64,000 bases of DNA from Nothopassalora personata. Lineage: Eukaryota; Ascomycota; Dothideomycetes; Mycosphaerellales; Mycosphaerellaceae. Below, piece by piece: positions 53,240-64,000 of the stretch (position 1 is the stretch's first letter; each line of letters begins with the position of its first letter). Location of the stretch: the NCBI GenBank assembly GCA_033816765.1, contig CM066293.1:2480001-2544000 (forward strand), written 5' to 3'. Below the pieces are notes generated by a model. It was not told the origin of the DNA. It did not search any database and worked only from the letters and a program-made list of their open reading frames with translations. The position numbers were made by a program, and so were the translations under genes.

Positions 53240-55894
53240 GTGTGAAGTGTAATAGCCATGGTGATAAGAGATGATGCAGGAGTCGTACGAACGACAGTAA
53301 TATGGTATTCACAGCATTATGATATTGATTGATGCTGAACTTGGAAGAAACCCTCATTATGTAATTGATACATTGCCAGCCTCTGCTGACATCGCGACTG
53401 AAAATTTATATCCGACGACATTGAGAGCATCCGAACGCTTCATTTTACCACATGAACAAATACACTAGCATGAACCCGCGAGAATGCCCTTGCATGGCGG
53501 AGAGGATTCTCCATGAGACGAAGGCGCCACGCGTCGCAAAGGTTCCGGTGCGTCCAACGGCCCTATGGCCAGGAACGACGGGCTCTTGAAGGGCTGGCTC
53601 GAGCGTGTCCAACAACGGAAACCAATTCTACTAGTTCATCGATCGATCACGGCCACCTAACTAACTGCCGAGAAGTGCTAGCGTCTGCCACGATGCTTTC
53701 GTATTGCCATGTAGTCGTGCTTAGCACTGAGGCTAACCTAAAAAGACAGTAGGCTAGTCTCAGTGAGTTAGCGCGAGTATCATCATGTGATCGACTTCCA
53801 CTTCATGGTCGCAAATCTCCTATTCCAATTGTCCTATCCAACCAAAACAATCCCTGTTACAGCACCGCCACCACAATCGATATGACCTCTATATAGCGCA
53901 TATACACTTTCGAGCAGCAAGAGAGGGTGTTGGGGATCGCATGTCTTAAATGGCGCATGGGCGGATGGCGCACGAAAGCAGCCTGTGCCGAGAACTATAG
54001 GATCCTATATAACACCTTTTTAGACCGCGAATCTGGACGTACGAAGAACCGCGTAGCAGCACACGAGCTCGAGTAACGCCTCAACGAGTGTAAAAGAATG
54101 CTAGGGGGTTTGGCGCTGCTTTCGAGGTGTTAGTAGGCGAATATGTGGGAAATTTCACATACCTCTAGGGACGATTAGGAGCCCGTTGCCCTATATCAAC
54201 TATATTCCCTAAGCTTTATATTCACACCTAGATCTCACCATTTAGTAAGTTTCGTGTTGATACACCGTGTCGTTGTAGTATAGTGTCGTCCGTTCGAAAC
54301 CTATTACATTATAGGAAGAGTGATTCGGTATGCTCCGAGACGTTCCCGAGTCGTTTCCGAGCAGAATTCGGAGATCTAGGCAACCTATAGACAGCAAAAT
54401 CGTCAATGGCCCCCAAATTTTGTCGATCCCTGTAATCTTGCTTTACTTACTTATTTGGTTATTTGTTTCTCTATAACATTACTTATAAACAAATAAACGC
54501 CGGCGTAGATAGTATGCCCGCTCGTTTAAAGGCGGCGATAGATAACGAAGGGCAAAAAACGCAATACTAAAGTATCGCGATCGTGTTGTGTCTTAAAAGT
54601 CTCATTGCTTTCCGGCGGTAGCTAGAGTTCTCAGCAGCGATCCCACCCTCAACACCGGCATCACAACACCACGCTATTGCAACATGGTATCAATTCTAGA
54701 CTACACAACATGATACGGCGAGAACAACACTGAAAAAATCATCAAAATTGAGTCGCTATAGCGTGTGCAACAATTGAGTGACGCCTCAGCTCGAAAACAC
54801 GCTATCTCTAAGCTAGGTTAGACTCGGTGCCAAACACGACTACATGGCAATACGAAAGCATCGTGGCAGACGTTACCAGTACCTCAGACTCATCTCATAA
54901 CAGTCGCAGGCGAGATCCGCTTTGTGCTTCTTGAATACGACGGAAAAGTTAAGCCACAATGTCATAATTACTACGTCCAGTACTGTTAGTGCTCCTTTGC
55001 AGCGGTATGTACATCTTCAAGCCTAGATCGGTGGCTCTCACCTCCGTAGACCACTACTCTAGGTTCTCGATATCGGCCTGTTCCGTTATTAGGACTATAC
55101 CGAGCATCGGGAGAGGTTTTAAGAGCATATATAGTATGTAGCCTCGTAATAGCGATGTGCCGAATAGTAATAATCGCGTTGTAGCTATGTAATCTTAATA
55201 TCTAAGCTAGATATAGTAACTATAGTAGTGTAACAACATATCGTTAGATTAGCTAATTCAGCAGGGGCTGTATCCGCCTAAATATCGCCATTTGAATGCC
55301 AAGTCGTCGCTGCAGCGGCTGCTAGTGTTGTAGTAACAGTAGTCGCTAAAAGAGTAATGTATAGCTAATGTGTCTAATTTGCCTTAAAAAAGTCGAGCAG
55401 GTAATAAGAGCTAGGCAGATATTATCCTTAGAGTAGTCTATATTACTCAGTACTTCAGCACATAATAGTAACTACTATTTACCTTACTAAGATCCTATAT
55501 GTTCTTTTAGCAACCACAAGAAGAGCACGAGCTGAGTCAGTGCCAAGGTAACAACACCTCGGTCATCGATATAACGATAGTCGCTATATAGCGATATATC
55601 GTCACCTGTACGGAGCTACTGCTACTACACTGTAGGCGCCTGTACAAGGTCCATATCAAGTTGTTTGTGGTGCTTGGAGGCCGAATTGCCCTTTGTATGA
55701 CTGGCAACCGTAACTTCATTGCGAGAAAGAGCTTGACAAGATAGAGATGCCTCCTAGGCTTGATTTGTGGTAAAGGTACAAGAACGCTACACTTTCGGAC
55801 GCATATGTCCAATGCAGATTCAATTTTGGTGCTGTAGACGCAAGTCGCGTCGTGCACTAGAACGCTTCCGAGCTAATTTTGATCATCGCGTCGG
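53240..55894. other. Gene-poor, TA-rich, RIP-like region
   Basis: 2.65 kb without a usable frame. Parts of 54150-55550 are visibly rich in TpA and poor in CpA, with stretches such as CTAGATATAGTAACTATAG near 55206. That is the pattern expected after repeat-induced point mutation of a transposable element. AATTTTGTCGATCCCTGTAA at 54416-54435 looks like a possible element end, but I found no inverted partner. No transposase motif is readable. Confidence 0.5.
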
Positions 55895-57459
55895 CTATGC
55901 AGAAGCCTCACCAGCAGTCTGCTCTCCGAGCGTTGTCGCACCAAGCTGCTGAGCTGCATCCTCCACTGGCGCGTCGCCGTTTACCTTCTTCTCGGTCTTG
56001 GCAGTGCCGTTGGGACGTCCACCGGCATCAGCTTCAGCGGCTTCCTTCTCGAGACGATCGATCTCGGCTTGTGCCTTCGCAATATTCTCCTTGGTTTGTT
56101 TGTCCTGGTCCTTCTTCCACGTCTCGAGCTTGCCCTTCAACTTCTCAACGACAGCTGGTACGTCAGCCTGTGACATTGGTGGGTCGACATTGATGCGCGC
56201 GAGAGAGTCAATTGTGCCGAGATCGAGATTGAACTTGGAAGTCTCCGGCGCAGGTGAAGCAGTTCCAGTCTTTGCGCCGCGACCGCCCTTCTTCTTCTTG
56301 CCGCCGCCACCAATGAAGTACGCATCTTCGTCATCGTCCTTCTTGCTCTTGAGTGCGGTTCCCTTGATGCCAGAAGAATCAACAGTACGGAAGTCAGTTG
56401 CAGCGAATTTGCCTGGGCCCGAGGCCTCTTGCTTCTTGACGGATGATGGGTCGAAGTGAGCGATAAGTGATTGGGTAATGCGTATCTCCTCCTGGAAGGC
56501 AGGTGCGCTGGCCTCCTCAAGCTTAGCCTTGGCAGCTTCCTGTCTCCGTCCGCGGTGGTAGGCATCGTTCTCGGCCTTGCGCTTCTCCTCGCGAATTCGC
56601 CTTGCCTCACGCTCGTACTCTACAGCAGCGCGTCGTTGTTGGTAGTAGGCATCCTTGATCTCCTTGACAGCGGCATATTTCTTTTGCTGATCTTCGTGCG
56701 CCTTTGTCCTTTCGTCTCGTAGGGCGTTGAGGTTCTTGAACGCACCGTCCTGTTCGGCTTTGATCGCATCGAGCTCGGCTTGGATCTGGCTGTAGCGGTC
56801 AGACAGTGCCTTGTTGGCCGGATCGTCCATTTGGTCTTTAAGGGCCTTGATCTCGGCTCTCAAAGCATCAATGCCTTTCTGTGCATCGTCGAAGCCGGCG
56901 AAACTCTTCTTCAGGCGGTTGAGCTGAGAGATGTCGCTCAATGCCTTCTTCTCGTCCACGATCTTCAGCTTGCCACTGTCGACGGATGCTTGGAGCTTCT
57001 TGATTTCAGCATCGACGTCGTCCGCGGACTTGTATTGAACCTTCGATCGTTGTGCCTTTGACTCTGCAACGCGTGCCTTGAGCTGCTCATCAAGCTTCTT
57101 GATCTTGTCCATAACCTGGCCGCGGCCCGACTTGCTGTTCTTTTGTTGCTCGCGGATGGCATTCTGCTCGGCGCGGAGTTCTTGCTGGCGCTTTGCAGCT
57201 GGCGAGTCGATGTTCTGTGGTCGTGTATTGTCGATCTTGGCCTTGATTTGCTTCTATTGGACTGTTAGCGTGTGCCGCACGGGTAGCCACATGCGCCTAG
57301 CATATGCATAGGGTCAAATAGAGACTGCCATACCATACGCTCCTCAGCAGCCTTCAATTCCCTCTCGGCCGCAGCCAAGTTCTTCTTATAGGCGTCTTCA
57401 TCAGGTCGCTCAGGCTTCGCAACGGGTGCGGTCTTGGTGTCCTTCGTAACTTGAGCCAT
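55895..57459 (-). CDS. BFR1: Nuclear segregation / mRNP protein Bfr1
   Basis: Two exons, 57459-57334 and 57253-55895 (donor GTATGG, branch CTAAC, acceptor AATAG), giving 494 residues. It is almost entirely charged coiled coil: KIKKLDEQLKARVAESKAQR, IDALRAEIKALKDQMDDP and RRIREEKRKAENDAYHRGRR. A conserved C-terminal part follows with EIRITQSLIAHFDPS, DDEDAYFIGGGGKKKKGGRG and FNLDLGTIDSLARINVDPP, then an Ala/Glu-rich end. Bfr1 binds polysome-associated mRNPs and the Scp160 complex at the ER and affects secretion and nuclear segregation in yeast. Length and the FNLDLGTIDSL block are typical. It is head-to-head with the PQ-loop gene. Confidence 0.9.
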
Positions 57460-57990
57460 GGCGAAGCGCGTGGGGTCACCGCAAGCAAGACTACACTTAT
57501 GAAAGCGCGGGCGGCGTCAGGGTGCGGCGGAAGGCGGTGGCATCGGGGGTACAACGACGCTTAAGAAAGTCGAGAGTCCCTTCCGCGCCAAGATTTCGAT
57601 CTCGGCTTGAAATACTCCACGTGTTCGCTGCGATGTCGGTGAGAACGACAGCAACATCTCTCTCACCTCCATCGGCCATGTGACGGAGCGAGTACCTCTG
57701 TGAGTATAACACGAGTGATAAGGAGTCCGGTGAGTATACTCTCAGCCCAGTCACGGAATGCTTAGGCCAAAGGCTCCCTGTTGCTTTTCAGCCAAGGTCT
57801 ACCTTGTGTCAACCGCTCTTGGTACAGCACACGTGCCACTGGGAGCAATCGAATGCAAGCTCTCAATACATTGAAGACTACACTCTCTGCGACGTCTCTT
57901 CTTTGCTGCACCTTTCGCCGTCCCATCATACAGCGTTCTGGCTGTACAACATAGCCACGAGGCCTGGGGCGCATTGTCTCTTCCATCACC
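57460..57990. promoter_or_regulatory. Shared divergent promoter region, Bfr1/PQ-loop gene
   Basis: 531 bp separate the two start codons. Short frames inside are not supported. No specific operator could be assigned. Confidence 0.5.
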
Positions 57991-58851
57991 ATGGACAACC
58001 CAGCTCTGGCCAACACTTTCGGCACCCTGGGCGCAGTCTGCTGGTCCATCCAGCTCCTCCCTCAAATTTACTTAAACTGGTCCCGCCACAATGCAACCGG
58101 TCTCCAACCCACCATGATGATGTTCTGGGCTTGGGCAGGAGTACCTCTAGGAGTCTACAACATCGTCTCAGACTTCAACATTGCTTTACATGTCCAGCCT
58201 CAGATTCTCGCAGGGCTCAGTCTCCTGACTTGGATCCAATGCTACTACTATGAGCAGAAGTGGTCCGTTGTACGATCTCTAGCTGTCGTGGTACCTGTTG
58301 CGGCTGTGATGGCTGGGATCGAGGTTGCGCTGGTGTTTGCATTGAGAATCGGGCTGAACAGAGGTGTCGAATGGCCGCTTAGTTTGATGGCGGCTCTGGC
58401 TGCGTTGTTCCTGGCGCTAGGTGTGCTCAGGCACTACTGGGATATCTATACGCATCGGACTGTGCGGGGGATATCGTTCCTCTTTGTGGGGATCGATGCC
58501 CTTGGAGACTTGACTTCGATCATATCTGTCGTCTTTCAGCCGAAGCTGGATGTTCTGGGTCTGATCATTTACGGCGTGGAGCTTGTGCTCTGGATCGGTG
58601 TCTTTGCTGCTGGAGGTTTCTATAATCTCATTCCATGGACGAAGAGTCAAGTGGTCAGTGGGAGACGGAGCATTGCAAGCCGATCGACTTCACCTGCCGG
58701 ACAGCAGTCCCACGACGACATTACGCTCCACGAGATGCCATCCTCTGCATCTGTCTTCCGCACACCATCGTCGGACGTGCAGCTCCGCGAAAGATCCACC
58801 ACTGTACGAACGTGGAATCCGCGGCCTCACGAGGACGGAACCAGTGGGTAG
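57991..58851 (+). CDS. PQ-loop repeat membrane protein
   Basis: A single exon of 286 residues. Seven hydrophobic spans are visible, with two PQ-loop-type repeats. The first has LLPQIYLNW at 22-30 followed by GLQPTMMMFWAWAGVP. The second has the Pro-Gln replaced but keeps HRTVRGISFLFVGIDALGDL. A cytosolic Ser/Thr-rich tail of about 60 residues ends the protein. Family members (Ypq1, cystinosin, Any1) export basic amino acids or cystine from the vacuole or scramble lipids. The single classic PQ and GIDALGDL suggest the fungal uncharacterised branch, so the substrate is not assigned. Confidence 0.88.
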   Translation: MDNPALANTFGTLGAVCWSIQLLPQIYLNWSRHNATGLQPTMMMFWAWAGVPLGVYNIVSDFNIALHVQPQILAGLSLLTWIQCYYYEQKWSVVRSLAVVVPVAAVMAGIEVALVFALRIGLNRGVEWPLSLMAALAALFLALGVLRHYWDIYTHRTVRGISFLFVGIDALGDLTSIISVVFQPKLDVLGLIIYGVELVLWIGVFAAGGFYNLIPWTKSQVVSGRRSIASRSTSPAGQQSHDDITLHEMPSSASVFRTPSSDVQLRERSTTVRTWNPRPHEDGTSG

Positions 58852-59390
58852 ACTGACAGCTGTGGATCTTGCGTAATGCCCAAGTTGAGACACGGCTGCT
58901 GACGACTGACCATCCTGTGCCCATGTGAGTCACTGACAGTGCAAAGTTGCAGTCATATACGAGGAGCAATTGTCCGCCCTCGTCAAGCGAGACTCACGTC
59001 CTTGAGTATAGAGGTAGAAATCGTTTGGGACGATGTGGCGGGCGTTCGATTCTCCCCAGGGCCCTATGCTTTTGCTTGTAACGTGTATGCATAGTTTGCC
59101 TCATGTGCTGCCTCATCCAGCCGTGGAATAGAGAACGTGTAAAGATATTACCCTCTCACATATCTTTGGAGCCCCACATGATCGTGCTCCGCACCGCCCC
59201 AAGTATATGAAAGTGCTGTGTTAGTCGCAGAAAAATGTTGGATGTCAGGCAGCGAGGCATCCAGGCTTGCTTGCTCTTGGCACGCTAATCTCGATTCGAG
59301 ACCTTAGCTTCGTCCATGGTGACGCTTCTTCCGCGACGACACAACTTGCTTCCACCCACTGACATCCCGACACCCATCACCCACAGCAAA
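58852..59390. other. Intergenic, promoter of SR gene
   Basis: 539 bp without a gene. Just before the SR-protein start are pyrimidine-rich CACCC stretches (59350-59385). Confidence 0.5.
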
Positions 59391-60507
59391 ATGTCTCGAG
59401 GCGGCGGTACCACTCTCTACGTGACAGGCTTCGGCCACGGCACACGCGCACGCGATCTCGCCTACGAATTCGAGCGGTACGTCCTGCGAACTAAGCGAAA
59501 ACACCCCCCCTCTTTCGAGTCGGCGACGCGATCCTCCCTCGAGTCCCTTTGTCCATCACAAGTCATTAATTGCGTTCGAGCTGCACCAGCAAACAAGCGC
59601 GATGTTGTTATACACCACGAGATGGCACGAGCGACTCCGGCCCATCCTTCCCTATATATTCAGCGCCGGCGCTCCACCACCCTAGGAACAAGCCATTACC
59701 GAAACGAAAACTATATTGACATCTCTCAAGGTACGGACGTCTCGTCCGCTGCGATATCCCAGCTCCACGCACTGCATCGAGCAGACTGTAAGTTAATGGG
59801 CTATACGAAGCTCTCCGGGGTCTGTGCTAATCATCTTCCAGCTTTGCCTTCGTCGAGTACGAGAGCCGCCGCGATGCCGATGACGCCTACCATGAGATGC
59901 ACAACAAGCGCATGGGCAGGGACGACGTTCTGAAGATCGAGGTGAGATGAGCACGTGCTCACCTAGACAATGCACAGTGGACTGACACGCGCAAAGTGGG
60001 CTCGTACACCACCTTCCGCTAGCTGGCGCTTCGACACCGGCAGCGAGCGCAATCGTGACAGCCGCGATGGAGGACGCGACAGTGGTCGTCGTGACGGAGG
60101 CCGCTCTGATCGTCGTGAGCGTTCACCACGCCGTGGCCGCTCTGGAAGCCCACCTCGCCGATCACGCTACGAGGACGAAGGTACCCGCGACAGGGACTAC
60201 GACCGTCGGGATCGTGACCGGGACACTAGGCGTGATCGGGAACGCACCCGTACCCCAGAGGACCGCGACCGCGACCGCGATCGCGACATGAAGGACCGTG
60301 ACCGAGAGGACGATCGTGAACGCGAGCCAGAGCGCGAGCGAGATTACGAACGAGAGAACGGTACCAACGGCGAAGAGCGCAAGGGTAAGCATGCATATCG
60401 CCTCGGGAGATGCGCGACGTCCGGTGCTGATTTTGTGTGAAGAAGAGCGCGAGCCCGAGGAAGCAGCGGCACCAGCTGCCCACGAGGATCTGGACACGGC
60501 CGAGTAG
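59391..60507 (+). CDS. SR-type splicing factor (RRM plus RD/RS region)
   Basis: Five exons: 59391-59476, 59731-59787, 59842-59941, 59997-60384 and 60443-60507, giving 231 residues in phase. The 254 nt first intron is long for this window. The RRM spans about 7-83: TTLYVTGFGHGTRARDLAYE (RNP2), RYGRLVRCDIPAP, FAFVEYESRRDADDAYHEM (RNP1) and DVLKIEWARTPP. Then comes a long Arg/Asp/Ser region (SRDGGRDSGRRDGGRS, RDYDRRDRDRDTRRD, about 95-200) and an acidic end. It resembles the S. pombe Srp1/Srp2 and SRSF group that binds pre-mRNA and recruits splicing factors. The 57-nt second exon would be easy to skip, removing half the RRM. Confidence 0.85.
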
Positions 60508-61044
60508 AGGTTTGTTGCTAACTGTCGCTCTCAGCACACATGTTCGAAGTATGTCTTCGGTGAGCATGGCGGGGAAGTCCATGCCCTCGACACCAACAAA
60601 ATTGCAGCCAGGCGTTGGGTCAACTACTGAGTGTATTAGTTCAAAGGACGGATTACATTTCGCGGACCTGCTCAGAAGCAAGACCGATTCGGATACCTAC
60701 GAAGCGAAGCGGTCGGATCCCAACCTCGTACAAGTCCTCTCGTCCCGTCGTCGTCCTCGTTCCCGTCACAAGTGCAGCAACAATCGAAGTCAGACCCCGA
60801 GCGAGTCGCCATTCTCCACCACGTCGTCCTTTCGCCTGCCCGTCGCCCCTGACCCACGTTGAATGACAGCACCCTCGACGCACTCTCGCCGCCGCCGCCG
60901 ACCCGCTGCGAACTCTCGAACTGACAGGTGAGCCGAACCTTCTCCTTACTTTCACTCTCGTATATGAGGCAGACTACAATGAATGTGATGCACATGTGGT
61001 AAGTCGTGGACTTCTGTCCCGAATGTGGTAGATAGACTTGAATG
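60508..61044. other. Convergent intergenic spacer
   Basis: 537 bp between the stops of the SR gene and the transporter gene. It contains CCGCCGCCGCCG near 60891 and no supported frame. Confidence 0.5.
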
Positions 61045-62745
61045 CTATTCAAGATCCTCGGGTCTTTTGACTGGACTTTGACTCTTCCCGCCCGCCAAAC
61101 TCCCGTTCGCTATGCTATGCTGCCCACCCGGCTCGACATGGTGTGTCGCCAGACTTATGCTGTGCCTCATAAGGCCGTCGTGCGTACTCGTGCTGTCCCT
61201 CCCAACCGCAAAAGCATCACCATCATCTTCCGAAGACTGCAACTTCCCTGCAGGCACGCCACCCCCTAACCCATCGTCCTCAATCATCTGATGCGCCTCC
61301 CTCTTCGCCTCGCGCTTCATCTTGTCATACTTGACCCAGTTGTAAGCCGCAATGCTAGCAATCGTCACCACCAGTCCAGAAATGTTGATTGGTGACAATT
61401 CATCTCCGAACGTCAAGCTCGCAGCCGATATTGTCAGAACTTCCTTAAAAATCCCGCAGACCGATAGTGTAACCACGGACGATCGCTGTAGTAATGCGAA
61501 TTCTGCTGCAACCATCATGAAGGCCAGCACTCCAGGGAAGAGCATGATCATGGCGCCTAGAAAGGGTCCCTTCTGTTCTCCCAATCCTGCAAGGCCGGCT
61601 AGGACTTGTTTCGGTCCTTCGATTGGCAGCGCCAGAAGAAACAGGACCAGGAACATCACCGGCGTCAGGAAGAAAATGCTACTGAAGGGGTTACTCGTCG
61701 CCTTATTCCTCAAGAGCAGAATCTGGGTGAGACTCCATCTAAAGCCCGAGCAGAACGACGCGGTCATGACCATGATGAACCCCAATGCGTTGAATGCTGC
61801 TTCGCCGGATACCATCATGATCACTCCCACCGTCATTGTCAGGATCACGCTGCAGAGCTTCCAGGTGGGAGATTCTAGACGGAAGATGAAGGCGAAGAGG
61901 AGTACGAAGGCGAGCACGCTGGATTTGCACATGGTGAAGAAGGTTAGTGTTATGAAGCGGAGGCTGAAGTTTCCCAGGCCGATGTCGAGGGCTGTGGCGG
62001 TGCCGCAGGGGGCGATGCGCGTGAGGTAGAAGGTGCGGGTCATTAATGGTGCCTTCCTCGAAGCGTTCTGGGGGGTGGTGGATGTATCGGCGTCATCTTC
62101 GTCGTTTTCGATGCGGGAGTAAGGTCCCGAGTGAGACTCGCTGTGGAGGTCTGTGGCGTTCCAGGGCCGGAATTGCGGGAAGAACCAGATTGTTATTGCT
62201 GCGGCGGAGAATTGCACGAGCATGTGGATGGATGTGGTGAAGAGGGGGAAGTGGAAGTCTAGATTCTCGGAGGAGAACATCCATTTGTTGTAGACGGAGA
62301 TGGAGATGGAGAAGGTGTACCAGAGAGTTATGAGCAGGGCGTTGATGATTATGTGTCGGAGCATCACGGCTTTGGCGATTCCTTCTTCTGATTTTTGGTC
62401 TGCGGAGGAAGAGGATGCGATCCGTTCGTCGAGGTGGGTGTTTTGGCGTTTCCGCCGCCGCCGCTTTTTGCGTTCATTGTGTGTGAGGCCGGTCTCTTCG
62501 TCTTCGTCTAGCTCTTCTTCTTCTTCTTCTTCTTCTTCTTCGGATCGCATGTCGTCCAGTTCGAGATCGTCGCTGAGCGTTCCTGCTGATGCTTCTGATC
62601 CGGATCGATCTTCGGGGTGCCTGCCTCCCTCTCCTGTTTGACTCCGGCGCCGGTGTTCTGCAGTGTTACTGCCCGCAGCTGCTCCGAGTAGTAAAGATCC
62701 GCTTCGCCTTCGTGCATGCGTTGGAGGAGACGTGGAGTTCTCCAT
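61045..62745 (-). CDS. Drug/metabolite-transporter family protein (TPT/nucleotide-sugar type, Ymd8/SLC35C2-like)
   Basis: A single exon of 566 residues. A cytosolic N-terminus of about 125 residues carries an uninterrupted run of ten Glu at 69-78 (a TTC microsatellite on the plus strand, about 62514-62542) and a basic patch KKRRRRKRQ. About ten membrane spans follow, beginning HIIINALLITLWYTFSISIS, with the family-typical VYNKWMF, SIHMLVQFS, LDIGLGNFSLRFI, TMCKSSVLAFVLLFA and SFCSGFRWSLTQILL, and a C-terminal GLVVTIASIAAYNWVKYDKM. These proteins move phosphorylated sugars or nucleotide sugars across Golgi or ER membranes. Specificity cannot be read from sequence. The TRSVVT-like and KYDKM ends fit the Ymd8 branch. 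Confidence 0.88.
   Translation of the reverse strand: MENSTSPPTHARRRSGSLLLGAAAGSNTAEHRRRSQTGEGGRHPEDRSGSEASAGTLSDDLELDDMRSEEEEEEEEEELDEDEETGLTHNERKKRRRRKRQNTHLDERIASSSSADQKSEEGIAKAVMLRHIIINALLITLWYTFSISISVYNKWMFSSENLDFHFPLFTTSIHMLVQFSAAAITIWFFPQFRPWNATDLHSESHSGPYSRIENDEDDADTSTTPQNASRKAPLMTRTFYLTRIAPCGTATALDIGLGNFSLRFITLTFFTMCKSSVLAFVLLFAFIFRLESPTWKLCSVILTMTVGVIMMVSGEAAFNALGFIMVMTASFCSGFRWSLTQILLLRNKATSNPFSSIFFLTPVMFLVLFLLALPIEGPKQVLAGLAGLGEQKGPFLGAMIMLFPGVLAFMMVAAEFALLQRSSVVTLSVCGIFKEVLTISAASLTFGDELSPINISGLVVTIASIAAYNWVKYDKMKREAKREAHQMIEDDGLGGGVPAGKLQSSEDDGDAFAVGRDSTSTHDGLMRHSISLATHHVEPGGQHSIANGSLAGGKSQSPVKRPEDLE
62511..62544. repeat. TTC/GAA trinucleotide microsatellite inside coding sequence
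   Basis: Consecutive TTC triplets encode the glutamate run of the transporter on the minus strand, so length changes would alter only the number of Glu residues. Confidence 0.85.
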
Positions 62746-63122
62746 TATGGAGTGGGTGTGCTATCGTGAGGCTGACATGCGGTCGTTGTTGTCGCGATAC
62801 CACGAGGCTTTCTGCGAGTTGACGTGGTATGCCGGACACGTACGAACGGCGATTTCAGTACGATAGAATTCCGCGATATGGCTGTGAGTGGATGCTATGT
62901 TACCGTACATGTTCATCTGCATAAGATGATGTTTCCCCTGTGATCAACATAACTGTTGCAGGGTCTCTCGGCACGGGAACCACATGGTTGGTGGTGTCAC
63001 CTTATCTTTAACCTGGTCATCTGCTTCACGACCTTTTCAGATGTTGACATGATCATGCTCTCCTCTCGACCCACACCCCGCCAACATAAATGACGACCAT
63101 TTTATCTCACTACGTACTGTAG
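62746..63122. other. Divergent spacer, transporter / esterase
   Basis: 377 bp. An upstream exon of the esterase gene may lie here, but I could not identify a start with a signal peptide and donor in phase. Confidence 0.4.
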
Positions 63123-64000
63123 GCCGTTGGAGTACGATGGAAATTCAACGGCACAGAGACAGGTGGTTGCAGTCAAGGCAATTACCAAGACACCAATCTT
63201 CTCAAGCACGTAAAAATCCGTAGCGACGTCCTGAGCCAATTCTGGAACCGAGATATGTATATCGGTGCTAATGTGCTCCTCCCATCTGGATATGACGATA
63301 CCGACAGAGAGACGAGGTACCCAGTCCTCTATCATCAGAGTCACTGGCCAGCCGACAGTGGTTTGTATGGCTATACCACAAATGATGAATTTACAACTGC
63401 TTGGGACAGCGGCGTCGTACCCAACACGACAGACAGACCTACACCTAAATTGATCATGGTGCGTGAATAAGATCGTCTTGTCGACGAGCATCTTCACAAA
63501 CAGTGCTGTTGCTAAAATTGCCCTCCAGGTGACCTTCCGCCACGAGACACCATTCTACGACGACTCATACGCCGTCAACACTGCCAACATTGGTCCGTAT
63601 GGTGATGCCATCAACGATGAGCTTATTCCTTACATCGATGCCCACTTCAACACCATAGCTAAGCCCTTTGGGCGGATCCAGGATGGCGGCAGCACCGGAG
63701 GCTGGGAATCCGCTGCAAACCTCGTTTTCAGACCTGACCTCTTCGGTGCCTGCTTCTCGTCTTATCCAGACTCACTGAGCTTCAGAAGGCATCAGGATAT
63801 CCCTCTGTACAACGCTTCGAACGCATACACGAGACCTGATGGTAGCAAGATATACTCGATACGTGAGGTTATCAATGGCACCCTGACGGATGTTACGACA
63901 GTCGAACAAGAGAATCACTGGGAGCTCACCTTTGGTACGAACTCGAGGTCATCCCAGCAGTGGGATGTCTGGAACGCTGTCTTCGGCGTGCAAGGTGTGA
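63123..64000 (+). CDS. Esterase D-like alpha/beta hydrolase, partial at the right edge
   Basis: Reading starts after an acceptor-like CTGTAG at 63122 (in-frame stop just upstream) and continues in phase through GCSQGNYQDTNLLKHVKI, RDMYIGANVLLPSGYDD and YPVLYHQSHW to LIM. An intron follows at 63459-63528 (donor GTGCGT, acceptor CTCCAG). The second exon has VTFRHETPFYDDSY, NDELIPYIDAHF, then GGSTGGW, which fits the nucleophile elbow of the esterase D / PF00756 family, and SSYPDSLSFR. It stays open to the window end, so the C-terminal acid and His are not seen. The 5' exon, probably with a signal peptide, is unresolved, so the start given is only the start of the visible exon. Confidence 0.7.

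Noticed and set aside
61352..62029. 225-codon plus-strand frame
   Set aside because: Antisense shadow of the transporter, whose membrane spans and family motifs are clear.
1..64000. CRISPR arrays, operons, riboswitches, bacterial-type insertion sequences
   Set aside because: The window is eukaryotic; no regularly spaced short repeats with unique spacers and no IS-type transposase frame were seen.

Overview
This looks like a 64 kb piece of a nuclear chromosome from a filamentous ascomycete. Genes are mostly uninterrupted or carry short introns (about 50-140 nt) with GTRNGT donors, CTRAC-type branch sites and YAG acceptors. Recognisable genes are typical fungal ones: DASH Spc34, Vac7, Wee1, Bfr1, SAGA Ada1 and a 2EXR-domain protein. 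A plant-associated or rock-inhabiting Dothideomycete (Capnodiales/Mycosphaerellales type) would fit, but that is inference from the general look of the proteins. No tRNA, rRNA, CRISPR array or intact transposon was found.

Layout. 1-4300: a RasGEF protein (open at the left edge) converges on a 2EXR-domain protein. 4300-13000: a long gene-poor stretch. It holds a decayed squalene-hopene-cyclase gene (minus strand, about 9960-11700, with at least four stops and several frameshifts), a diverged pair of intron-bearing direct repeats on either side of that relic, and a small element with inverted ends. 13000-25300: a dense housekeeping block with an unidentified spliced gene, Spc34, proteasome Rpn3, a WW-like/glycine-zipper/LEA-like repeat protein, two unknown ORFs, Ada1 and Vac7. 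25300-33200: Wee1 and a 106-residue unknown protein. 33200-36000: mostly empty apart from a broken 2EXR relic. 36000-45900: a Snf11/SS18-like subunit divergent from an ABC-class ATPase, a stomatin-family protein, a phosphotransferase relic and MSH2. 45900-46600: about five degenerate tandem copies of a roughly 135 bp unit just after MSH2. 46700-47400: a four-part unknown gene (three exons). 47400-55900: two gene-poor stretches, partly TA-rich and RIP-like, with an eight-exon secreted-protein gene between them. 55900-64000: Bfr1 divergent from a PQ-loop membrane protein, an SR/RRM splicing protein, a DMT-family transporter and a partial esterase running off the right edge.

The genes do not form one pathway. 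They cover signalling (RasGEF), cell cycle (Wee1, Spc34), chromatin (Ada1, Snf11-like), protein turnover (Rpn3), vacuole/PI(3,5)P2 (Vac7), DNA repair (MSH2) and RNA handling (SR protein, Bfr1). Three close head-to-head pairs (Spc34/Rpn3, Snf11-like/ABC ATPase, Bfr1/PQ-loop) probably share promoters. The most interesting items are the decayed triterpene cyclase with its flanking repeats, the exon-per-repeat secreted protein, the tandem array after MSH2, and a long open frame that continues in phase right after the Ada1 stop codon.
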